From assembly GCA_030018055.1 (NCBI GenBank), contig JASEGN010000038.1:1-8949 (forward strand): a stretch of DNA of 8,949 nucleotides. The letters are read 5' to 3'. The notes beneath the pieces are model-generated. The model was given only the letters and a program-made list of their open reading frames with translations. It made no database searches and was not told the origin of the DNA. Positions within the stretch are counted from its first letter, which is position 1. Each line of letters begins with the position of its first letter. This DNA comes from Candidatus Aenigmatarchaeota archaeon (GTDB lineage Archaea > Aenigmatarchaeota > Aenigmatarchaeia > CG10238-14 > SCSR01). Below, in pieces: positions 1 through 3,726 of this stretch. Both the position numbers and the translations under genes were made by a program.

Positions 1-60
1 GCGAACAACAGCAACTTTTATTAATTTCTCACTTTTTAAAAATAATTTCTGTTTTAGGTT

Positions 61-80
61 GTAAAACGTCTATCATTAAC
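61..80 (+). repeat. 20-bp dispersed direct repeat, copy 1
   Basis: The sequence is GTAAAACGTCTATCATTAAC, the reference copy. It recurs in the same direction at 185, 481 and 1601. Its first eight bases, GTAAAACG, are also the half-site of the palindromes at 99 and 557. It lies after an AT-rich stretch containing TCTCACTTTTT (27-37), which recurs before copy 2. Function unknown; candidates are a protein-binding iteron, a recombination site or a 3'-end signal. Confidence 0.85.
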
Positions 81-98
81 TTTTAAGATCATTTGATG

Positions 99-114
99 TG
101 TAAAACGTTTTACA
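99..114. repeat. Perfect 16-bp palindrome, copy 1 (operator-like)
   Basis: TGTAAAACGTTTTACA is a perfect inverted repeat, identical to the core at 557-572. Each arm repeats the GTAAAACG start of the 20-mer family. Two identical copies flanking a small gene look like binding sites for a dimeric DNA-binding protein, for example the regulator of the Cas2-like gene. That role is inferred from symmetry and position only. Confidence 0.75.
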
Positions 115-128
115 TATATAATATGTTA
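110..128. repeat. AT-rich inverted repeat related to the one at 248-264
   Basis: ACATAT and ATATGT arms are separated by three bases (112-126). The arms match those of the longer inverted repeat that sits just before the Cas2-like start codon. The segment overlaps the end of palindrome copy 1. AT-rich sequence gives such symmetry easily, so the main support is that the same arms recur 136 bases downstream. Confidence 0.4.
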
Positions 129-156
129 TATATATTCTAAACTCTATTTTTATAAT
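129..156. repeat. AT-rich module B, copy 1
   Basis: This segment contains TATATATTCT, AAACTCTA and TTTTTATAAT in that order. The same three blocks occur in the same order at 519-551, with two extra bases after the first block and three after the second. It is followed by TCTCACTTTTT and then repeat copy 2, so 129-204 may be one composite unit of about 76 bases. The end of an equivalent unit may precede copy 1 at the window edge. Confidence 0.6.
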
Positions 157-184
157 CTCACTTTTTTCTTTTTTAAACACTTAT

Positions 185-204
185 GTTAAACGTCTATCAT
201 TCAC
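185..204 (+). repeat. 20-bp dispersed direct repeat, copy 2 (diverged)
   Basis: GTTAAACGTCTATCATTCAC differs from copy 1 at two positions. It is preceded at about 29 bases by TCTCACTTTTT, as copy 1 is at about 34 bases. It lies about 30 bases upstream of the TATA box of the Cas2-like gene, where a bound protein could influence transcription. Confidence 0.8.
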
Positions 205-232
205 CTTTTTATATATATTTCAGAATAACAAA

Positions 233-241
233 GTTTATATA
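233..241 (+). promoter_or_regulatory. TATA box for the Cas2-like gene
   Basis: GTTTATATA is preceded by AAA, a BRE-like purine run. Archaeal transcription normally starts 24-30 bases downstream of the box, which places it at or within a few bases of the ATG at 266, so the mRNA is probably leaderless. No Shine-Dalgarno sequence is seen. Confidence 0.65.
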
Positions 242-247
242 TTACTA

Positions 248-264
248 TTACATATAATATGTAA
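248..264. promoter_or_regulatory. Perfect inverted repeat at the Cas2-like start site
   Basis: TTACATATAATATGTAA is a perfect inverted repeat with a single central base. It fills the space between the TATA box and the ATG at 266. A protein bound here would cover the predicted transcription start, as a repressor would. The arms recur at 112-126. It could also be chance symmetry in AT-rich DNA. Confidence 0.45.
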
Positions 265-265
265 C

Positions 266-484
266 ATGAAAAAGAAAAAATATGTAATATTTTTCGATAT
301 CCCGACACGAAATTACGTTTTGAGGGCAAGAGTCAATAGAGCTCTGCAAGCAATTAAGGCAGTAATGGTTCAAAGATCTATTTGGCAACATGACGACCTA
401 GAACAATTGAGCAAAATAGCCCAGCTAATTAACTCACATGGAGGCAAAGCCGAGCTAATCGAGTGGAAGAAAGTTAAAGTGTAA
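266..484 (+). CDS. Cas2-like small protein, stand-alone
   Basis: This 72-residue protein resembles the Cas2/ferredoxin-like fold family. It has a first strand ending in an acidic residue (YVIFFDIP, Asp11), an Arg-rich helix (residues 20-30, ARVNRALQAI), and VQRSIW at 35-40, which matches the Cas2 'vQrSvf' strand. A second helix and a final strand (AELIEW) follow. Cas2 proteins are usually 80-110 residues, so this one is short and lacks the C-terminal extension. Cas2 bridges Cas1 dimers during CRISPR spacer integration, but no cas1, other cas gene or CRISPR array is present here. The Cas2-like domain of PaaX regulators and VapD toxins share the fold, so a toxin, nuclease or regulatory role is possible. 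The gene appears leaderless. Its stop codon TAA lies inside the 20-mer repeat that starts at 481. It looks more GC-rich than the very AT-rich flanks, consistent with real coding. Confidence 0.7.
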   Translation: MKKKKYVIFFDIPTRNYVLRARVNRALQAIKAVMVQRSIWQHDDLEQLSKIAQLINSHGGKAELIEWKKVKV

Positions 485-500
485 AACGTCTATCATTAAT
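481..500 (+). repeat. 20-bp dispersed direct repeat, copy 3, overlapping a stop codon
   Basis: GTAAAACGTCTATCATTAAT matches copy 1 except for the last base. Bases 482-484 are the TAA stop of the Cas2-like gene, so gene end and repeat are fused. This is the clearest sign that the repeats mark gene or cassette boundaries. Confidence 0.85.
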
Positions 501-518
501 ATAAAGTATATTTTTCAT

Positions 519-551
519 TATATATTCTCTAAACTCTACAATTTTTATAAT
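519..551. repeat. AT-rich module B, copy 2
   Basis: It repeats the three blocks of 129-156 (TATATATTCT, AAACTCTA, TTTTTATAAT) with CT and CAA insertions between them. In copy 1 the palindrome lies before the module; here it lies just after. The order of modules is therefore shuffled, as expected if the blocks are separate units. Confidence 0.6.
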
Positions 552-555
552 TTTA

Positions 556-573
556 TTGTAAAACGTTTTACAA
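556..573. repeat. Perfect 18-bp palindrome, copy 2 (operator-like)
   Basis: TTGTAAAACGTTTTACAA is perfectly symmetric; its central 16 bases are identical to 99-114. It sits about 50 bases upstream of the small ORF at 622, just upstream of that gene's TATA-like element, a natural position for an operator. The binding protein is unknown. Confidence 0.75.
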
Positions 574-591
574 AGGAAAAAATAAAGCTTA

Positions 592-600
592 TTTTTAAAT
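592..600 (+). promoter_or_regulatory. TATA-like box for the small ORF at 622
   Basis: ATTTTTAAA-type sequence lies about 25 bases before the ATG at 622, matching the box-to-start distance at the other leaderless genes here. Low complexity of the region limits confidence. Confidence 0.4.
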
Positions 601-621
601 GAAAAAGTAAAATCTATTAAA

Positions 622-756
622 ATGAAAAGATCACAATCTTACGAAAGAATTCATCTTGTTCAGAAAAGAGGTTTTACGGTTCCAAAGGAAAATAGTTGGC
701 TTATAGTTATTAGAGATAATAATATTTATCTAAAATTAAATTTAGAGATAAATTAA
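622..756 (+). CDS. 44-residue protein, possibly a shortened AbrB-fold antitoxin
   Basis: The frame opens with ATG at 622 (MKRSQSYERIHL) and ends with TAA at 754-756. Residues 13-22 (VQKRGFTVPK) resemble the first strands of the AbrB/MazE swapped-hairpin domain (compare VSPKGQIVIPK in the antitoxin at 929). Residues 27-39 (LIVIRDNNIYLKL) resemble its last two strands (LLVASRDKEIHLKKL). The helix that normally joins these parts (about 14 residues in the neighbour) is missing. It may be an antitoxin remnant left by an internal deletion, or a minimal DNA-binding protein. A TATA-like box at 592 supports expression. No partner toxin follows it directly. The resemblance was judged by eye against the neighbouring gene, so the family call is tentative. 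Confidence 0.4.
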   Translation: MKRSQSYERIHLVQKRGFTVPKENSWLIVIRDNNIYLKLNLEIN

Positions 757-822
757 AAATATAAATATCACCTAGTAGGAAAAATCATCCGTCAACCATT
801 AATGCAATACAATTCCCTGTAA

Positions 823-831
823 ATATATAAA
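823..831 (+). promoter_or_regulatory. TATA box upstream of the toxin-antitoxin pair
   Basis: A TATATAAA-type box predicts transcription start near 850-855. That coincides with an ATG at 852 opening an 11-codon frame (MKFLRWERLEM, stop at 885-887) and lies shortly before the ATG at 866, which is in the antitoxin frame. Another TATA-like element (TTTAATAC, 901-908) would give a leaderless start at 929. A third AT-rich box is at 761-769. Apart from these, 757-865 shows nothing recognisable. Confidence 0.45.
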
Positions 832-928
832 TCTCTTATGGTTAAAAATATATGAAGTTTTTAAGATGGGAAAGATTGGAAATGTAAACTTTAATAAACT
901 TTTAATACTTGTAAAACAAGTAAAATTT

Positions 929-1192
929 ATGGAAGAAAAAATTGAAGATATAGTAAAGGTATCACCAAAAGGTCAAATAGTCATCCCAAAAACAATAAGA
1001 AAAAAGTTGGGAATCATACCAGGAGAAAAACTTCTGGTTGCAAGCAGAGACAAAGAGATACATCTCAAAAAGCTGAAGGGTGTTAGCATCGAGGAGATTT
1101 CAGAAAGAATAGAGCAGGTTGCTAGAAGAAAAGGAATTGACTTAGATAGGATTATCTCCGAGGCAATCGAATGGGCAAGAAAGTCAAAGTAG
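929..1192 (+). CDS. AbrB-family (SpoVT-type) antitoxin
   Basis: This 87-residue protein is a transition-state-regulator-type antitoxin that would neutralise the PIN toxin encoded next and probably autoregulate the pair by binding DNA. Residues 8-50 form the swapped-hairpin AbrB domain: IVKVSPKGQIVIPKTIRKKL with the conserved KGQ-IPK strand-turn, then PGEKLLV and a final IHLKKL strand. Residues 52-87 are helical and charged and would wrap the toxin. The frame extends upstream to ATG 866 (108 residues), but family members begin just before the first strand, and a TATA-like element at 901-908 suits 929 as a leaderless start. The 3' end overlaps the toxin start by 22 bases, so the two are translationally coupled, with antitoxin first. 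Confidence 0.85.
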   Translation: MEEKIEDIVKVSPKGQIVIPKTIRKKLGIIPGEKLLVASRDKEIHLKKLKGVSIEEISERIEQVARRKGIDLDRIISEAIEWARKSK

Positions 1193-1593
1193 TTTTGGAT
1201 ACAAATGTTTGGATCTCAATCTTCATGAAAAAAACATTGGGTAGAGAATTTTCTAGGCTTTTCAAGCAAGGAAAAATAGAAGTATTCATATCAGAAAAGA
1301 TATTAAGAGAAATTTCACGAGTTCTAACTTATCCTAAAATTACCAGGCTACTTGAGGATGTAGGAATAAGTATGAAGGAAGTGCTTAAGCATATCGTTGA
1401 TAACTCTACTCTTGTTAAGCCAGTTGTTAAGCTACGTGTAATAAAGGAGGATGTAGCAGATAATATAATACTAGAGTGCGCGTATCAAGACAAAGTCGAT
1501 TTTATAGTTAGTGGAGATAAACATCTACTTAAGCTAAAAAAGTTTAAAGGTATTAGAATTATCGCACCGAGAGAGCTTCTGGATATTTTTTGA
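1171..1593 (+). CDS. PIN-domain ribonuclease toxin
   Basis: This 140-residue protein is a PIN-domain toxin of the COG1569/TIGR00305 type, a Mg2+-dependent endoribonuclease in known relatives. The expected acidic residues are visible: Asp10 in VVLDTNVW, Glu47 in ILREISRVL, Asp97 in EDVADNIILECA, and Asp116 in IVSGDKHLL. All four appear intact, so the toxin is probably active. Length is normal for the family. The start ATG lies within the antitoxin gene, 22 bases before its stop, and no separate promoter is visible. Seven bases after the stop (TGA, 1591-1593) begins repeat copy 4. The pair may stabilise the repeat-bounded segment or act in defence or stress response; the RNA target cannot be read from sequence. 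Confidence 0.9.
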   Translation: MGKKVKVVLDTNVWISIFMKKTLGREFSRLFKQGKIEVFISEKILREISRVLTYPKITRLLEDVGISMKEVLKHIVDNSTLVKPVVKLRVIKEDVADNIILECAYQDKVDFIVSGDKHLLKLKKFKGIRIIAPRELLDIF

Positions 1594-1600
1594 TTTAGAT

Positions 1601-1620
1601 GTAAAACGTTTATCATTAAC
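1601..1620 (+). repeat. 20-bp dispersed direct repeat, copy 4
   Basis: GTAAAACGTTTATCATTAAC is 19/20 identical to copy 1. It starts 7 bases after the toxin stop codon and is the last copy in the window. Copies 1 and 4 bound a segment of about 1.56 kb carrying the Cas2-like gene, the small ORF and the toxin-antitoxin pair. The metabolic operon beyond it has no copies. Confidence 0.85.
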
Positions 1621-1672
1621 GTTTATTGCTCACTGAACGATTTAAAAATTTAATTTAACTTCCTCGGCAAGC

Positions 1673-1680
1673 TTTATAAT
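1673..1680 (+). promoter_or_regulatory. Possible distal TATA box upstream of dapA
   Basis: TTTATAAT predicts transcription start near 1700, giving a roughly 100-base leader before dapA that includes the hairpin at 1717-1741. This is a second candidate promoter besides the proximal box at 1770. Confidence 0.3.
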
Positions 1681-1716
1681 TTTAAGATTAGTTATATTGG
1701 AACTGACAAAGAAAAG

Positions 1717-1741
1717 AAGTTACAAGAAAGATTGGTAACTT
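1717..1741. other. Hairpin-forming inverted repeat upstream of dapA
   Basis: AAGTTAC and GTAACTT are perfect complements separated by 11 bases. It could be an operator or, in a transcript from the distal box at 1673, an RNA hairpin. It ends about 29 bases before the proximal dapA TATA box. No riboswitch family (such as a lysine riboswitch, which is much larger) is recognisable. Confidence 0.35.
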
Positions 1742-1769
1742 TAATCATGATAATCTTCTTCTCTAAACC

Positions 1770-1777
1770 TATAAATA
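1770..1777 (+). promoter_or_regulatory. TATA box for the dapA-dapB-hom operon
   Basis: TATAAATA is a near-ideal archaeal TATA box centred about 26 bases before the ATG at 1800, so the dapA mRNA should be leaderless. Confidence 0.7.
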
Positions 1778-1799
1778 TTTTAAATGTTAGAAGAAATTA

Positions 1800-2858
1800 A
1801 TGTCAGAGAAATTTGAAGGTGCTACAACAGCATTGATAACACCTCTATTTGATGATGGAAGCATAAACTGGAGAGACCTGCAAAATTTAGTTGAATTTCA
1901 GGTTAATAGCGGTATAAATAATTTGCTTTCTTGTGGTACTACAGGACAAAGTCCAACCTTAAGTTGGGAAGAACACAGCACAATCACAAAAACGATTGTA
2001 AAAATTAATAATAATAGAATTCCTATAATCGCAGGTACTGGCTCTAACAATTCAGAAGAAGCAGTTAGAGCAACCTATGAAGCATATTTAGAAGGTGCTG
2101 ATGCTACACTTCATGTGACAGGCTATTACAACATGCCTGCTCAACTAGGGATAATAGATTATTTTTCTAGAGTTGCAAAAGCTTCTCCCTTGCCTGTAAT
2201 AATGTATGATGTAAGAGGAAGAGGACACCCACCGATAATGCCAGCAACGAGGATCTATCTTGCTAAGAACTATCCCAACGTAATTGGTGTAAAGGAAGCG
2301 AGTGGTGAAAGAAATAAAGCCGATTGGGTAGAAACGAGGAGAATAGCTAGAGAGAATGGATTTGATAAGCATACTTTTAAGATAATTTCTGGTGATGACC
2401 CAGCTACATTTAGCATGATGTCAGATCCTGAGGTGGAGGGTGTTGGTGTGATTTCAGTTTGGAGTAATATTTTGCCCAATGTATACGTTTCACTGGCAAA
2501 AGCATTATCAGAAGGAAATATTGAAGAAGGAAAGAAGATAGACGACTCGCTTAAAAAATTAAATAGCATAGTAGGAATATCCTTGAGTTATCAAATTAAC
2601 ATAGAAGATAAAGAATATCAAATAACCAACGATTCATTTAGAAACCCAGCAGCAGTGCAATTTGCAGCATATTTACTTGGGATGATAGAATCCCCAAGAT
2701 TAAGGTCACCTTTGGTTGTCTTACCTGAGGAGGGTCAGAAACTAGTTGGAAAAACATTTTTAGAACTTTATGAATCTCATCCAGAATATTTTAAATCTTT
2801 AACAGAGTATTTCAAACCAGTACCAACCATAGAAGATAGACTAATGCGATATAGGTAA
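1800..2858 (+). CDS. dapA: 4-hydroxy-tetrahydrodipicolinate synthase family protein (DapA-like)
   Basis: DapA condenses pyruvate with aspartate semialdehyde, the first step towards diaminopimelate and lysine, in the cytoplasm. The TIM-barrel catalytic set is present: Thr47-Thr48 in GTTGQSPTL, the Tyr109-Tyr110 pair in GYYN, Tyr136 and Arg141 in MYDVRGRGH, Lys165 in GVKEASG as the Schiff-base lysine, and SGDD near 197. Several usually fixed positions differ. GTTGE is GTTGQ, and the loop usually written YNVPGRTG reads YDVRGRGH. At 352 residues it is longer than the usual 290-300, with about 25 extra C-terminal residues. It is first in an operon with dapB and hom, which supports a role in aspartate-family amino acids. 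Other members of the superfamily (N-acetylneuraminate lyase, KDG aldolase) are possible but fit the neighbours less well. The ATG follows a TATA box at leaderless distance. Confidence 0.82.
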   Translation: MSEKFEGATTALITPLFDDGSINWRDLQNLVEFQVNSGINNLLSCGTTGQSPTLSWEEHSTITKTIVKINNNRIPIIAGTGSNNSEEAVRATYEAYLEGADATLHVTGYYNMPAQLGIIDYFSRVAKASPLPVIMYDVRGRGHPPIMPATRIYLAKNYPNVIGVKEASGERNKADWVETRRIARENGFDKHTFKIISGDDPATFSMMSDPEVEGVGVISVWSNILPNVYVSLAKALSEGNIEEGKKIDDSLKKLNSIVGISLSYQINIEDKEYQITNDSFRNPAAVQFAAYLLGMIESPRLRSPLVVLPEEGQKLVGKTFLELYESHPEYFKSLTEYFKPVPTIEDRLMRYR

Positions 2859-2860
2859 AA

Positions 2861-2866
2861 AGGTGG
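2861..2866 (+). promoter_or_regulatory. Shine-Dalgarno sequence of dapB
   Basis: AGGTGG, matching the AGGTG part of the archaeal anti-SD complement, lies 3 bases before the ATG at 2870, in the 11-base gap after dapA. Internal operon genes here use SD signals while first genes are leaderless. Confidence 0.55.
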
Positions 2867-2869
2867 AAA

Positions 2870-3691
2870 ATGCCTAAAGTAGTTCAAAATGGACTCGGAA
2901 AGATGGGAACTGCTGCTCTTAGAAGACTTTTGGATAGTGGTATCGAAGTTGTAGGAGTTGCCGATCCACACCCTTCTATTGAAGATGGGTACAAGTTAGC
3001 AAGATCTTCCAAGATTCCTGTGAAAGATGATATTACACAAATTAGTATAGAACCAGGCACAATCTTAGTTGATTTCAGTAGTCCTGATGCGTGTTTAAAT
3101 GCAGCACGATACGTTGCAAAAGAGGGTGGAAAATTAGTTATTGGAACAACACCGTTACCAAAGGAATATGAAACAGAGATTCTTAGTCTTGGTAATAATT
3201 CAGTTGTAATTCTTTCTCCAATTTTTTCTCTTGAGGCAAATCGTTTTTTCAAGCAACTAGAGTACGTGGGTAAGACATCTGATAAAGATGCTTGGGTAAG
3301 CATACACGAAAGACACCGAGCAGAAAAGTTAACAACCTCAGGAACTGCTGCGAAGATGGCTAGGATTCTTTGTGAAACAATGAATAAAGATGGTTATATT
3401 CTCTTAAGAGAGGGAAAGGCTTATAATCCAATAGGTAATGAAATGGAGATGCCAAAATTAAAAGAATTACCTCCAAATACACTTAAAAAATACATCCAAG
3501 TTTCTTGTGAAAGATTCGGGGATGAGCCAGGTTTGCATGTGGTAAGAATAGGTGATGAGATCGATTATTCAGAATATAGTGTTAGAGCAACACGCAATTC
3601 TAATGCAAAGGGTGTAGAAATGGCAGTATGTTATGCCTCGACAAAAGAGAAAGGAGTTTATGATTTCTCAAAAGATGTTCTGGGGCTTTAA
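2870..3691 (+). CDS. dapB: 4-hydroxy-tetrahydrodipicolinate reductase, plant-type (DapB)
   Basis: DapB reduces the DapA product to tetrahydrodipicolinate using NAD(P)H. The Rossmann motif is NGLGKMG at 7-13. VDFSSPDA at 67-74 and VIGTTPL at 90-96 are the expected cofactor-side segments. The catalytic block reads ERHRAEKLTTSGTA at 147-160. Standard bacterial DapB has E-x-H-H-R-H-K-x-D-A-P-SGTA, one residue longer. The spacing here matches the plant-type form (E-x-H-Q-x-x-K-L-D-A-SGTA), with Lys153 as the likely proton donor and Thr155 where Asp is usual. The C-terminal segment GLHVVRIGDEID and ending GVYDFSKDVLGL are also typical of the family. Length (273) is normal. It sits 11 bases after dapA with an SD, and 35 bases before hom. 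Confidence 0.85.
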   Translation: MPKVVQNGLGKMGTAALRRLLDSGIEVVGVADPHPSIEDGYKLARSSKIPVKDDITQISIEPGTILVDFSSPDACLNAARYVAKEGGKLVIGTTPLPKEYETEILSLGNNSVVILSPIFSLEANRFFKQLEYVGKTSDKDAWVSIHERHRAEKLTTSGTAAKMARILCETMNKDGYILLREGKAYNPIGNEMEMPKLKELPPNTLKKYIQVSCERFGDEPGLHVVRIGDEIDYSEYSVRATRNSNAKGVEMAVCYASTKEKGVYDFSKDVLGL

Positions 3692-3700
3692 TTTTTTTCT
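3690..3700 (+). terminator. T-rich tract after dapB (weak)
   Basis: A run of seven T follows the dapB stop codon (about 3692-3698). Archaeal polymerases can terminate at such T tracts. Because hom follows within 35 bases and has no clear TATA box of its own, this is more likely partial attenuation or no termination. Confidence 0.2.
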
Positions 3701-3726
3701 GATTACCAAATTTTGAAACAGATAGA

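Noticed and set aside
1..84. 3' end of a gene entering from the left edge
   Set aside because: All three forward frames are open for a short way (stops at 22, 62 and about 82), but the sequence is very AT-rich and too short to recognise any protein.
866..928. ATG 866 as the antitoxin start (108 residues)
   Set aside because: Family members start just before the first AbrB strand, as with ATG 929. The upstream 21 residues look unlike the family, though the longer form is not excluded.
61..1620. True CRISPR array formed by the 20-mers
   Set aside because: Repeats are only 20 bases and the gaps are 104, 276 and 1100 bases and partly coding. CRISPR spacers are uniform and about 30-45 bases.
61..1620. 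Integron attC sites
   Set aside because: No paired R/L core sites or long imperfect stem could be seen around the 20-mers, and no integrase is in the window. The cassette idea is kept only as a pattern.
2145..2569. Minus-strand frames within dapA, and similar ones in dapB and hom
   Set aside because: They lie fully opposite well-conserved genes and show no domain or promoter.
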